DNA from: Stagnihabitans sp038231395
GTDB taxonomy: Bacteria > Pseudomonadota > Alphaproteobacteria > Rhodobacterales > Rhodobacteraceae
NCBI GenBank assembly: GCA_038231395.1
Contig: JBBRLL010000009.1
Span: 1-64,000 of the forward strand
DNA: 64,000 nucleotides
Direction: 5' to 3'
The position numbers were made by a program, and so were the translations under genes. The notes beneath the pieces are model-generated. The model was not told where the DNA came from, did not search any database, and was given only the letters and a program-made list of their open reading frames with translations. The stretch's first letter is position 1, and the number at the start of each line of letters is the position of its first letter. Shown piece by piece: positions 25,121 to 34,797 of this stretch.

Positions 25121-25780
25121 CGATACAGGTTCCAGACTGCTGCCCGCCAGATCGCGGGCCTTCGAGGTCCCCCCAATCTGAGTTTCGCGGACGCGGTTAG
25201 AGTGATGCCATGCTTGGGACTGATGCCGACCATATCAAGCACGCCACTGCGATGGGCACACCGCAATTGCATTCAACCAACATCATGTTGGCGGCCATCG
25301 CGCCGACCACGGACCGAAGCATGCACCCGGGATGATCTCAAGCCGCGGCTGCCAAACAGGCAAGCAGATCAATCGTTCACAGAATAAGACCGCGGTTCGG
25401 CGGCACAAGTCGCATGTGCAAAACCACTTGACTGAGACGCCCCATTTACCGAAGTTTGGGGCCCAGTTTGCGTCCAATGACGCCGACGGAGGACCCTTTG
25501 CCAAAGTCTCGCCGGAAACACAAATGAGAGCGGCCACAACCTGCAAGCCCACCTCGCTGATGAACCTGCCAGCCTTCACGATATAATCGCTCCGCCCCAC
25601 GACAAAATTACGTCTTTGAACGGCGAGCCGACCCGCGTTGCACGTAAAACAAAAACGCTCGCTGTGCGGCGGCAGCCTTATCAACTTCGTGAACGACATC
25701 AAAAGCTACGCAAGTCGTAATACCCGATATTCCGACATTCCGAAGAAAATCACAAAACCACTTCCAAGGAGGGAGCCAGT
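25121..25780. other. IS110 tail and unassigned sequence, no gene recognised
   Basis: The first 300 bases are probably the 3' non-coding end of the IS110-type element. From about 25440 to 25780 only short open frames are seen, none recognisable. Confidence 0.5.
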
Positions 25781-26560
25781 TCAAACCGCGGGTTTCAAAT
25801 TTGTCCGCTGAATACCATTTGCGGTGACAATCACTCCTGTTGCTTCGAACGTTTTTCGCCCAAATCTTTCAACGGCATCATCAAAAGCTAAAAGAAAATC
25901 TGTTGGATTGTGCATAGGCAAAAGTCGCAGAAGTTGCGGCGAAACCTCCCACCATTTCGATAAAATCAATCCCTCAATGAGCTTCTCATTGAAGCGATAC
26001 CGAATTATCTTCGCAGGATTGCCCCCAACAATCGCATAGTTTGGTACATCTTTAACAACCACCGCTCCGCCAGCAACAACCGCCCCATGACCAATTTTTA
26101 CGCCACCTTTGATAATACAATGGGTACCGATCCAAACATCATTTCCCGCAGTTACTGGACCGTAAAACTCATCGACCGACATTCTTTGAGAATACCTCAA
26201 ATCGGCCGGAAAATCATCCCCAAAAAAGAACTCGCCATAAAGGAACGGGCTGGACGTGACTGCCGTCGTTGGATGCCGACCGGTCATCAGGTGAACATTT
26301 GCAGCTACACTGCAATACCGACCCACGCGCAAGTTTACCAAATCACCACCATTCGCCGACATATAAGAAAACGCGCCCATCGGGGTCAAAAGTGTTGAGG
26401 CGTGACGTGAGTAGGACTCGATCCGAGTCCCGATCTTTGACGTAATCACATCGCCCTTCTTGTAGACGCCCCCACCAAAACGCGTAATGTGGGATTCTGA
26501 TAAGGAGGCACAATCATCGCCTGAAAGCGTGAATTTTCTCACGGTCGGGTTTTCCACCAT
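25781..26560 (-). CDS. Hexapeptide-repeat O-acetyltransferase (CatB/XAT type)
   Basis: A 259-residue acyltransferase of the left-handed beta-helix class. Repeats run through SANGGDLVNLRVGRYCSVAANVHLMTGRHPTTAVTSSPF (the His of GRHP is the likely catalytic residue) and VTAGNDVWIGTHCIIKGGVKIGHGAVVAGGAVVVKDVPNYAIVGGNPAKIIRYRF, the canonical C-terminal coil of xenobiotic/sugar acetyltransferases. It probably acetylates a sugar of a surface glycan rather than an antibiotic, since it sits with glycosyl- and sulfotransferase genes. The gene is AT-richer than the chromosomal genes around it, which suggests acquisition. Confidence 0.87.
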   Translation of the reverse strand: MVENPTVRKFTLSGDDCASLSESHITRFGGGVYKKGDVITSKIGTRIESYSRHASTLLTPMGAFSYMSANGGDLVNLRVGRYCSVAANVHLMTGRHPTTAVTSSPFLYGEFFFGDDFPADLRYSQRMSVDEFYGPVTAGNDVWIGTHCIIKGGVKIGHGAVVAGGAVVVKDVPNYAIVGGNPAKIIRYRFNEKLIEGLILSKWWEVSPQLLRLLPMHNPTDFLLAFDDAVERFGRKTFEATGVIVTANGIQRTNLKPAV

Positions 26561-26661
26561 CTTCGAACGAATTTACTAAGGTTGACATTCCACACATCCG
26601 CACTCCCATTTGATCGAGGTCACAACAAATCAGCATCGCCTGCCTAAAGATCTATCGCTTT

Positions 26662-27492
26662 TTATTCTTGAAAAAGTGGATATCCAAATCTTTCGAAATC
26701 CAACGCATAGAAATCAGTTATCGCCCGGAGCGCCGGTTTTGAAAGGCGCTCCAGATCATAGGTTTCTATTTGTTTGGTCTTGTTCAAAGTCGTGTTGAAG
26801 GCATCCCCCAGCCAGCGGCTGACTTCTTTCGGAGCAAATGCCTCATGGTCCTCTAGCTTCATCACAGAATTTATCCATCGCTTTCCGTCATACCAAAAGT
26901 AATTGCTTTGCCTTCTGAAATGAACCAGTTTGAAATCCTGCTCGATGATATGCGAAAACAGGACCGTTTCGGCCAAACCACTTGCTACTCCATAAAACAA
27001 GTCAGGATCAGCCAAAATTATATTTCTCGAATAGACACCACCAAGTTTCAGATGCTGGGAAACTGCAGAAATAAACCGCATGTATGGGTTGCGCACGAAA
27101 CCAAACCGAAAGTACCCTTCAATCTCCGACGCCACTTTCGGAAAAAACTTGTAGAGTTGAAACACTGTCACATGCGCCATGTCGAGCAAGCGGTTTGTAC
27201 CTTCGATGGGTTTCCATTCGAAGAAGTAATTTCCACGCGTATCATATTTGGCTAATGCTGTTCGAAAGGTCATGCCACCAACCTTGGGGTTGTGGACAAA
27301 TACGAACTTTTCGCTATCCGATATAATCAGATTCCGTCTCCCCACCTCAATGACTATCGACTTCCAAAGTTTGGCAGAACGAAGTGACGAGAACTTTGAA
27401 AAAGTGCTTTTGATTCGCCCTGACGTCAAATTAGCATGATCAGAACTCCCGAAAAAAATCAAAGCGCAAGTTTGAATGGATAGCTGCAACAC
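26662..27492 (-). CDS. Sulfotransferase family 2-like protein
   Basis: Up to 276 residues. The core begins EKFVFVHNPKVGGMTFRTAL (5' PAPS-binding loop, with Lys and Thr where Golgi-type carbohydrate sulfotransferases have theirs) and continues with FRFGFVRNPYMRFISAVSQHL, the 3'-phosphate-binding RNPY..R.S motif. Such enzymes sulfate sugars of exported glycans. The longest frame overlaps the downstream end of the next gene by 53 bases; a TTG at about 27433 is a plausible shorter start and would remove the overlap. Low GC, same orientation as the adjacent glycosyltransferases. Confidence 0.8.
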   Translation of the reverse strand: MLQLSIQTCALIFFGSSDHANLTSGRIKSTFSKFSSLRSAKLWKSIVIEVGRRNLIISDSEKFVFVHNPKVGGMTFRTALAKYDTRGNYFFEWKPIEGTNRLLDMAHVTVFQLYKFFPKVASEIEGYFRFGFVRNPYMRFISAVSQHLKLGGVYSRNIILADPDLFYGVASGLAETVLFSHIIEQDFKLVHFRRQSNYFWYDGKRWINSVMKLEDHEAFAPKEVSRWLGDAFNTTLNKTKQIETYDLERLSKPALRAITDFYALDFERFGYPLFQE

Positions 27493-28432
27493 GTCGCATG
27501 TCCCGCGCCGAAAGGCCTAAATCCGAAACGCCCTGCCAAAATGCGTCGTTATTGAAATTAGACAACCGCTGGCGCGATTCCTCAAAGACACTGTTCAAGA
27601 TGGGTGGAGTTACGCGTTCGGACACCCACAGAATATGTTTGAGAAGCCAACGTAGCAATTGTTTTTCTCGCCCATTTTTCTGGTCGAATTTACTCAGCAT
27701 TCCGCGAATTATGTCGAAGTGTTCGAAGATTCGTAGATTGCTCGCCCCAACGTTGCTGACAGTTTGGCCAAACCTACCCATACGATGAATGTGAGTTACT
27801 TCACGGAACACGCCGAAACTGCGTGCCCGTATCGTTGTTTCCCAATGAAATGGGTTATCCTCGAACATGAAGTTTCCAATCGGGAAGCGTATGTCCTTCC
27901 CTGAAAGAAATGACCGGCGGTAAATTTTTCGTCAAGGAAACGGCGCCATACTTAGCAGAATTGATCGCCGCTCTTCGATATCCGCCGTGGCCATCAATTG
28001 ATCCCAAAACTGAGACTCAGGATACTTGTTATACTTTCCCGAACCATTCCAATACTCCGAACAATCTGTGAGAATGAAATCGTGATCGCTCTCGTTCAGA
28101 AGTTCAACGGCCCGTTTGAGCGCATTTGGAAGAACCCAGTCATCGCCATCTATGAAAACTACAACATCTCCCGTCGCTTCGTTTAATCCGAAATTCGCCG
28201 CAGTAGCGACGCCGCCAATTGTGTTGCGCGAAAAGAAGATGGGACGAATAGAGATACGATCACTAAAAGTTTCTTTCAATTGACGGATGATGGGCCGGGT
28301 GAAGTCAGTCGATCCGTCATCGACAACAAGCAACTCAAGATCCAAAAATCCTGTATCAATAATCGATTGAATTGCGGTCGCGACGTAGGCATCTACGTTA
28401 TATGTCGTCAAGATTGCAGAAACTTTCGGCAT
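27440..28432 (-). pseudogene. GT2 glycosyltransferase interrupted by one in-frame TGA
   Basis: A 330-codon family 2 glycosyltransferase frame: VSAILTTYNVDAYVATAIQSI, LLVVDDGSTD, then GDVVVFIDGDDWV with the DxD metal site. A TGA at 27932-27934 (codon 167) falls in MAPFP-stop-RKIYRRSFL, after which the same frame continues as DIRFPIGNFMFEDNPFHWE to 27440. The neighbouring paralogue reads AFPWNKVYRHDF at the same place, so the stop replaces a Trp codon (TGG to TGA). Without readthrough the product ends before the acceptor-binding half. Recent decay or a base-call error would give this picture. Confidence 0.87.
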
Positions 28433-28445
28433 CGCTGTTGCTTCC

Positions 28446-29417
28446 CTAGTTCAGTGCGCCAGATGGTGCCGGATTTTCAATCTTGTCTTTCAGCCCAATA
28501 TTGGCGCGAAACTGCGCCGCATGCAGCGTGTACTGCAGTTTCCATTTACGGTTCTCTTCGGTGCTTTCAATTCCGGGAATGTGCAGCATCCAGTCAAAGA
28601 GGTCATCGCAGAAACGTCCGAGTTCTTCTAACAGACGAAGCGAATTTTCATGCCGCCGCACCTCGTTGGTGAGATCCGTCAGCATTTGAAAAACCGCAAG
28701 TCTCTCCGGGCCAACATAATTCGTCGCTCTTGCGCCCAGACGATGTTCAAAATGGTGGATCAGTGGAGGTGCCCAGTTTAGAATACCAAAGCGGCGAGAG
28801 CGCAGGAAGCTTTGCCAATGCGGCGCAATATCCTCGTGCATTCTTTGCTCGGGAAAGCGCAGGGAAGTTGATTTGATAAAATCGTGCCGGTAGACCTTGT
28901 TCCACGGAAACGCGATGGTGCTCGCCGCCGCTGGAATCATGCTCAACGTGAAAAGCTGTGCTGGAAAGGACGTCCGGGGTATCGAAGAAAAGAACCGATT
29001 GTCTCCGGTGTGCATGTTGTAGGTGAAAGGTTCGCTTTGCGTCGTGCAGAGGTGATAGCGAAACAAAACAAAATCAGCGCCATTCCGGATCGGCGAGAGA
29101 TCCATATAGTCAAAGAAGCAATTCGCCAACTGATCATCGGCATCAAGGAACATCACGAGGTCACCGCTCGCCAATTCGAGGCCTGCATTGCGGGCGGCAC
29201 CGGCTCCGGTATTTTCAGGCATGCGGTGATAAATGAGTTTCACATTTTCGGGTAATTCAGCGGCACGGATCAAGCTTGGCGTCTCATCCGTGGAACAATC
29301 ATCGACAACGACGATCTCGATATCACGGCGGATCCGTCTGAAATATTCAAGGTGGCGTGCCAGCCCCGGAGCATCGTTGAAGGCCGGAATTATGAAGGAA
29401 TAACTGCTGCTATTCAT
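28446..29417 (-). CDS. Family 2 glycosyltransferase
   Basis: A 323-residue GT-A fold enzyme starting MNSSSYSFIIPAFNDAPGLARHL (ATG at 29417; an upstream ATG at 29441 is possible). Nucleotide-binding motifs IEIVVVDDCSTDETP and ARNAGLELASGDLVMFLDADDQ (DxD at about residue 95) are intact, and PWNKVYRHDFI and HEDIAPHW lie in the acceptor half. It transfers a sugar during synthesis of a surface polysaccharide. It lies 13 bases upstream of the broken paralogue and shares its layout, suggesting an old duplication. Confidence 0.88.
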   Translation of the reverse strand: MNSSSYSFIIPAFNDAPGLARHLEYFRRIRRDIEIVVVDDCSTDETPSLIRAAELPENVKLIYHRMPENTGAGAARNAGLELASGDLVMFLDADDQLANCFFDYMDLSPIRNGADFVLFRYHLCTTQSEPFTYNMHTGDNRFFSSIPRTSFPAQLFTLSMIPAAASTIAFPWNKVYRHDFIKSTSLRFPEQRMHEDIAPHWQSFLRSRRFGILNWAPPLIHHFEHRLGARATNYVGPERLAVFQMLTDLTNEVRRHENSLRLLEELGRFCDDLFDWMLHIPGIESTEENRKWKLQYTLHAAQFRANIGLKDKIENPAPSGALN

Positions 29418-29456
29418 AGGCCGGATGCTTCCTTTGCACACAACGGGAACGTCGGT

Positions 29457-30119
29457 TCAGTCGACCAGGGCCAGTCGTATTGACCGGATTTCGGCAGTAA
29501 AGCACGGGCCCTGAAAGAAGACGTGTGCTTCGATCAGTTTGGCCGACGCCGCTTGAGTCACGTCGATCTGAACCCAGGACAGCTGTTCGGATTCGCCGCC
29601 CGAGGACACGATGTAGTCCACCGAAAACACATCCTTGAATGTGCCCGAAGGACTGACGTAGCGCAGGCACGGGCGATAGGACAGAAAGCCTGGTGACCGC
29701 ATTTTCATGACAAAACACAAATAACGGCCACTTCGCACCGTATCCGGATCGATCCGCCATGACAGTGACATCCACGGCGACGCGCCGATGTCTTTCACGT
29801 CGATGACCGCACCTTCCAGATCCGTCGAAGGATAGACGGCAATGTCCGCTCCGACATCGGCGACAAAACTGATCCAGATGTCGTCGGCGAGCACATGTGG
29901 CGGAACGACCTTTTTCCCGCTACGCCATGCGGTTAGGCCAGCCAAGCGGGCGTTATCCCCCGAAAAGGGCTTGCTGGCTCTATCCGGCACTTGGTCCGGG
30001 ATGTCACGCTCAACAGCTTGCGACACACATTCAACACCGGCTGGCGGACCATCTTCGGTTGTGGTTTCGCTCGGCGCATTGTCTTGGATCATGTCGAAGG
30101 CAGGGTCGGGTCTTGTCAT
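29457..30119 (-). CDS. Uncharacterised 220-residue protein upstream of the glycosyltransferases
   Basis: The frame is well formed and codon use looks coding, but I do not recognise a family. Residues 1-50 are acidic and low in order; residues about 70-220 look like a beta-sandwich (IWISFVADVGADIAVYPS, WMSLSWRIDP, YLCFVMKM, QIDVTQAAS, IEAHVFFQG). No signal peptide or membrane segment. It lies 39 bases upstream of the GT2 gene in the same direction, so it may belong to the same glycan operon, possibly as a carbohydrate-binding accessory protein (inference). Confidence 0.65.
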   Translation of the reverse strand: MTRPDPAFDMIQDNAPSETTTEDGPPAGVECVSQAVERDIPDQVPDRASKPFSGDNARLAGLTAWRSGKKVVPPHVLADDIWISFVADVGADIAVYPSTDLEGAVIDVKDIGASPWMSLSWRIDPDTVRSGRYLCFVMKMRSPGFLSYRPCLRYVSPSGTFKDVFSVDYIVSSGGESEQLSWVQIDVTQAASAKLIEAHVFFQGPCFTAEIRSIRLALVD

Positions 30120-30680
30120 GCATTCCTCGCAAGAGCCTACCGCTCTGCACCGATAAATTAGCCAAAGACGCTTAAGGCTTGGTTAACTGCTGAGGGTACC
30201 CCCGTCAAGCTGGTCCGACCGCACGGCGGTTGTTAGCCGGACTCCGCAGCACACCGCAATGTGCGTTCCTTGTGGAAAAGACAAGGGAGGCCCAGCAGTA
30301 TTTGCCGGGCATTCGGCAGTTGTACGGTGGGATTTTTCCAGGAAGTGGGCGGCCGAACGGCCTGTTGGCCCGGGCTTGCCACTGTTCGTTTTATGCCCCC
30401 ACACACCAGATAAAGCGTTCAGACCACATCCTTGCGTCCGCAGCGCCGCAGCGCGGACTCGGCTGCTGACCGCGCAAACCGGCCACCCCGCTGACGCCCG
30501 GCCCTGATGGCTGAAGCGGTACAAACCTTTCGCGGTGGTGCGTTCGCCGCAAGGTTCGGCCCCCAACATGCCAAACTTGGCCTGCCGGGGATCGTGTGGA
30601 GCGGCGGTTGCATGTTTCAGGGGGCCGCCAACTCAGCTACTTCACCCCATTTGCTGAGAAAACTTCACCTCCCGAATCTT
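30120..30680. other. Long gap, no gene recognised
   Basis: About 560 bases between the uncharacterised protein and the peroxidase. Open frames up to about 128 codons exist on both strands but look random in composition. It probably marks the right edge of the accessory region. Confidence 0.55.
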
Positions 30681-32462
30681 TCACGTTCGGTGGGAGTGCA
30701 TGACTTGTTTTTGCGGTTTGCCGGAAATCGCATAGTTGATGAAAGCCAGCGTGTCGAATTGCCCAACGGCCATGTCAGCACACGGCTTCCACAACGGATC
30801 TTGGGTCAGGAAACACTGTTTGTCGCCGAGCATGATGCCGATCATCGTTTCGGCCACTATCCGCCCACCGACCGGGCCTAAGGCCGGCCTTGGCAGCGTC
30901 GCTCCATTCACCCGCACCGGCTCAGTAGCGTCCAAGACCACGTTCCTTGCCCCTTCGCAGAGGATATAAAGCCAGAGCGGAGTTTTTCCGGCAAACGGTT
31001 TGGAGTTCTTGCTTGAATCCTTTGGATCGGGCTTCAACTCAAAACTGGCGATGGTCCTGTTGCTTTTCAAAACGTCATCGGGTTGTTCTGCCTTTGCGAT
31101 CTTGAGATATTTCGCCTCAAGCGGAATTTCGCCCATCGCCCGGGCAACGTCTTCGCCGCATGGCAAGCGCATCGCAAAACCGCGCAGGATGTTTCGATAG
31201 GCCAGGTTCATTTCATCCGGCGGGGAGTCAGCAAATTCAGGAAGTGTGGCCAAGGGATTAACGAGTGAGGTGTCGACCTTGTAGGACGGCTGCACACGCT
31301 CATATGTGCCTTTTCGTCCATCGTTGCAGTCGCCAAAGTAAAGGTCCCATTCGATGGTCCAGCCTTTTGGGATGGCGTCAAAGCTGCTGAGCCCTTCGTG
31401 CAAAACAGGGCTGAAGATCATGCGCCGCCCATTCTGTTTGATCCCGCCATCCAGAATGTCCGGCGCTTTCAAATCCTTGAAATTCCGGTTCAGCCGATAG
31501 ATCGGACGCACCATGGAGTGGCCAAAGCGAAACGCCGCCGTCGAAAACTCGGTCGGCAGGTAGGGATCGTTTTCGTAACGGTAATGCCGCAGTTTTGGCG
31601 CGTCTTCGAAAATGTTGCCATTTGGTTTGGCAAGATGCGGCAGAATGGAATGCACCATCTCGATCCCGACAATCCTGCGGAGATAGTCGTGCAAAACCAC
31701 CCATTGATAGTGCCAGCGCACGTCTTGCTGGACCTCTTCAAAGCTCAGGTCGGGGTGATCATCGGCATATCGGTTGTGAAAGCGCAGGAAGACGGTGTGC
31801 AGTTGCGCCACGATGGTGTTTTCATCATTGCGCTTGTCACCCGTCAGCGCGCGCGACTTGCCTTTTCTATTTGTCTTTGGGGCTCGCAAGTGATCGACGG
31901 CATCTGAGTCGCCGTTCTCGACAGGCTTTCCGGCGGCGTCTGTGGTTTTCAAAAGGTCGCCCAACATGAAGTTGCGCAATTCCCCCGCGTTCTTGCCCGT
32001 GATTTTGCCGTAGTCATACATGTAAGGCTGATCTGCGGGCCCGCGCCCGTAAACGCTGTCCAGATCAAAGCGTGGGGTGCGAAAATTCACCAAAGCCTCG
32101 GGGTCGTTCTTGCGTTGCATGGACGAGGCCGGATCAAAGGTCAGATCGTGGTCGATGAACTGGCCAAAGTATGTGTAACCGGCAGGAATATTGAGATTTT
32201 CTTCGGCATCACTTTCGGTTTCAGCCGTTGGCCCCTTGGCGTCTTTGCCGACGGATTCAGATCTGGCCAAAACGCCAGCAGCTGGGTCGGCATCGGTTGC
32301 CGGTCGCGCCAAGTCGTGGACCAGAACTTTGACCGCCGGATCCTCAGGGTCGAGTTCCAGCGGCGTGAGCGATCGGAACATCCGTCCAAAACGGCCTTCG
32401 AACAGTCGGGATTCACGGGGCAGGTTTGAGCCGCGAACCGACCCGTGGTTTGAATTTGCCAT
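30681..32462 (-). CDS. Animal-type haem peroxidase
   Basis: A 593-residue protein of the peroxidase-cyclooxygenase superfamily. The distal haem site is NIPAGYTYFGQFIDHDLTFDP (distal His about residue 103, with a neighbouring Asp that in myeloperoxidase binds haem or calcium). The conserved HTVFLRFHNRYAD segment supplies the catalytic Arg region, and FRFGHSMVRPIYRLN carries the proximal His (about residue 315). No Sec signal peptide is seen. Bacterial members oxidise halides or phenolics, but no substrate can be read here. It stands alone, divergent from chrB. The N-terminal 90 residues are acidic and variable. Confidence 0.88.
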   Translation of the reverse strand: MANSNHGSVRGSNLPRESRLFEGRFGRMFRSLTPLELDPEDPAVKVLVHDLARPATDADPAAGVLARSESVGKDAKGPTAETESDAEENLNIPAGYTYFGQFIDHDLTFDPASSMQRKNDPEALVNFRTPRFDLDSVYGRGPADQPYMYDYGKITGKNAGELRNFMLGDLLKTTDAAGKPVENGDSDAVDHLRAPKTNRKGKSRALTGDKRNDENTIVAQLHTVFLRFHNRYADDHPDLSFEEVQQDVRWHYQWVVLHDYLRRIVGIEMVHSILPHLAKPNGNIFEDAPKLRHYRYENDPYLPTEFSTAAFRFGHSMVRPIYRLNRNFKDLKAPDILDGGIKQNGRRMIFSPVLHEGLSSFDAIPKGWTIEWDLYFGDCNDGRKGTYERVQPSYKVDTSLVNPLATLPEFADSPPDEMNLAYRNILRGFAMRLPCGEDVARAMGEIPLEAKYLKIAKAEQPDDVLKSNRTIASFELKPDPKDSSKNSKPFAGKTPLWLYILCEGARNVVLDATEPVRVNGATLPRPALGPVGGRIVAETMIGIMLGDKQCFLTQDPLWKPCADMAVGQFDTLAFINYAISGKPQKQVMHSHRT

Positions 32463-32692
32463 TCATTTTCTCCTAAAAAAAAGTCCAGTTTAATCGTTCA
32501 ATGATCTGCTTTATCGGTACAAAAGTCAAGTTTGTTGCCCAAGCTGAAACAACCGCGACCTGCGTGGCTGCCGCCCATCTTGGCTTGACCGCTGATCGGC
32601 AACCCCATAACCTTGCACAATGGGGTGTGCGTCCGCCCCGTGAGGCTTCGGCTCAAGTGTCGCATCCCTGACCCCCAAAAAGGAGGCCCGCG

Positions 32693-33493
32693 ATGCCGCA
32701 GCCGAACCAGATCACCTCTGCCCAGTTGATGCGCCTGATTGGATTGCCGGATTGCCCGGCAATTGTCGATGTGCGCATCTCCGAAGACATCGCCCGCGAT
32801 CCGCGCCTGATCCCCACCAGTTTCACAACGGCGCATGACAGGTTTGATCCGGCTCCCACTCGTCTGTCAGGTCAGCGCGTTGTGGTGGTCTGCGCCAAGG
32901 GGCGCAAGTTGTCGGAAGGTGTGGCGGCTTTGCTGCGCGCTCAAGGCATTGCGGCGAAAGTGTTGGAGGGCGGTTCTGTCGCTTGGGCAGAGGCCGGTTT
33001 GCCGATGATGCCAGTGTCTGCCCTGCCTGCGACCAACCTTTGGGTTACCCGTCATCGCCCCAAGATTGACCGCATCGCCTGCCCTTGGCTGATCCGGCGC
33101 TTCATCGACCCGACAGCGCGGTTTTTATATGTGGCACCATCAGAAGTTGCTGCCGTCGCAGAACGCTTTAACGCGACGCCCTACGACATTGAGGGCGTGT
33201 TTTTCTCACATCGCGGGGAAACCTGCACGTTTGACACGTTGATCGAAGTGTTCGGCCTGACTTGCGAACCGTTGGCGCGGTTGGCCACCGTGGTTCGGGG
33301 CGCTGACACCGACCGGCACGATCTGTCCCCACAGGCGGCGGGGTTGCTGGCCATCTCGGTCGGGTTGTCGCGGCAATACCGCGATGATCTGGACCAGTTG
33401 ACGGCTGGTATGGTCCTATATGACGCGCTGTTCCGATGGGCGCGGGATGGGTTTGACGAAGGTCACGACTGGCCTGCAGGAAGACCGGCATGA
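32693..33493 (+). CDS. chrB: Rhodanese-ChrB chromate resistance protein
   Basis: A 266-residue protein. Residues about 5-105 are a rhodanese-like domain (CPAIVDVRISEDI; VVVVCAKGRKLSEGVAALLRAQG with a Cys in the active loop position). Residues about 115-260 are the ChrB C-terminal domain (WVTRHRPKIDRIACPWLIRRFIDP and FFSHRGETCTFDTLIEVFGL). ChrB-type proteins regulate or assist chromate efflux. The stop overlaps the start of chrA by 4 bases (ATGA), so the two are translationally coupled. GGAGG before the ATG supports the start. Confidence 0.88.
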   Translation: MPQPNQITSAQLMRLIGLPDCPAIVDVRISEDIARDPRLIPTSFTTAHDRFDPAPTRLSGQRVVVVCAKGRKLSEGVAALLRAQGIAAKVLEGGSVAWAEAGLPMMPVSALPATNLWVTRHRPKIDRIACPWLIRRFIDPTARFLYVAPSEVAAVAERFNATPYDIEGVFFSHRGETCTFDTLIEVFGLTCEPLARLATVVRGADTDRHDLSPQAAGLLAISVGLSRQYRDDLDQLTAGMVLYDALFRWARDGFDEGHDWPAGRPA

Positions 33494-34734
33494 TGGACTG
33501 GGGGACGATGTTCAAAGCCTTCGGGCGGATCGGGCTTTTGTCCTTCGGCGGGCCCGCAGCGCAGATTGCGCTGATGCACCGGGAGTTGGTGGAGGAACGC
33601 AAATGGGTCAGCGAGGCGGAGTATCTGTCGGCGCTGTCGTTCTGCATGCTGTTGCCGGGGCCAGAGGCGATGCAACTGGCGACCTGGATGGGTTGGCGGT
33701 TGCGCGGGGTGCCGGGGGGCTTGCTGGCCGGCCTGCTGTTCGTACTGCCCGGAGCATTGGTGGTGCTTGCACTGTCGATGGTTTACGCGGCCTTCGGGCA
33801 GGTGCCTCTGGTGGCCGCGCTTTTCACCGGGGTGCAGGCGGCCGTGGTGGCTGTGGTGATCGAGGCGCTGCTGCGGGTGTCCAAACGCGCGCTGAAATCG
33901 CGGGCACATTGGGTGACGGCTGGCTTGGCCTTTGTGGCGCTGTTCGTGTTTGGCCTGCCCTTCCCGGTCGTGATCATTGCGGCGGGCATGTATGGCTATC
34001 TGACGACCCAAGGCCAACCGCTTGCTGCGGATACGCCGCACCCATGGGGTCAGACTTTGCGGGCGTTGGGCCTATGGGGTGCGGTCTGGCTGGTGCCCTT
34101 GGCTGCCTTGATTTGGCTGATGCCGGGGATTTACGCCGACATCGCCGTGTTCTTTTCCAAACTGGCTGTGGTGACGTTTGGCGGCGCCTATGCCGTGCTG
34201 GCGTGGATGACTCAGGCCGTCGTGCAAGACAATCACTGGCTGACCACGCCGCAGATGATGGACGGGCTGGGGCTGGCGGAAACCACGCCGGGTCCACTGA
34301 TCCTGGTGACCGAGTTCGTGGGGTACCTTGCGGCCTATCAGCGTGACGGCTGGGCCGGGGGCATTTTCGCCGCGATCATCACGCTGTGGATGACCTTTGC
34401 GCCGTGCTTTTTGTGGATTTTCGCCGGAGCGCCGTGGATAGCGCTGCTGACAGCGGCTCCACGACTGTCAGGAGCGTTGCAGGCAATCACGGCAGCGGTG
34501 GTCGGCGTCATAGCCAACCTGTCACTTTGGTTCGCGGCCCATGTGTTCTTTGCCCAAGTCGGGCGAATCGATGTGACGCCCTTCCACCTGATCCTGCCTG
34601 AAGTCACCTCGCTGCGGCTGATTCCGGCGGTCTTGGCATTGGGTTCGGCCTATTTGCTGTTGTGGCGGCACTGGTCCTTGCCGCTGGTCCTCGCGCTTGC
34701 AGCAATCGCGTCGGCAACGGTCACCTTGGTCTGA
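33490..34734 (+). CDS. chrA: Chromate transporter ChrA
   Basis: A 414-residue two-domain CHR-family membrane protein with about 10-12 hydrophobic segments. The N-domain carries GRIGLLSFGGPAAQIALMHRELV and FCMLLPGPEAMQLATWMGW; the second half repeats the signature (AVVTFGGAYAVLAWM, GLGLAETTPGPLILVTEFVGY), as expected from the internal duplication. It exports chromate in exchange for or driven by the proton gradient. Coupled to chrB. Confidence 0.92.
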   Translation: MMDWGTMFKAFGRIGLLSFGGPAAQIALMHRELVEERKWVSEAEYLSALSFCMLLPGPEAMQLATWMGWRLRGVPGGLLAGLLFVLPGALVVLALSMVYAAFGQVPLVAALFTGVQAAVVAVVIEALLRVSKRALKSRAHWVTAGLAFVALFVFGLPFPVVIIAAGMYGYLTTQGQPLAADTPHPWGQTLRALGLWGAVWLVPLAALIWLMPGIYADIAVFFSKLAVVTFGGAYAVLAWMTQAVVQDNHWLTTPQMMDGLGLAETTPGPLILVTEFVGYLAAYQRDGWAGGIFAAIITLWMTFAPCFLWIFAGAPWIALLTAAPRLSGALQAITAAVVGVIANLSLWFAAHVFFAQVGRIDVTPFHLILPEVTSLRLIPAVLALGSAYLLLWRHWSLPLVLALAAIASATVTLV

Positions 34735-34797
34735 CACCCGCTCTTCCCTTCCGACCCAAATTGCCTATGTTGGGGACAAGTGAGGGCAGGAGTAAGC

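Noticed and set aside
30183..30569. 128-codon minus-strand frame in the gap before the peroxidase
   Set aside because: Unusual Cys/Gly/Arg composition, no ribosome site, no known motif.
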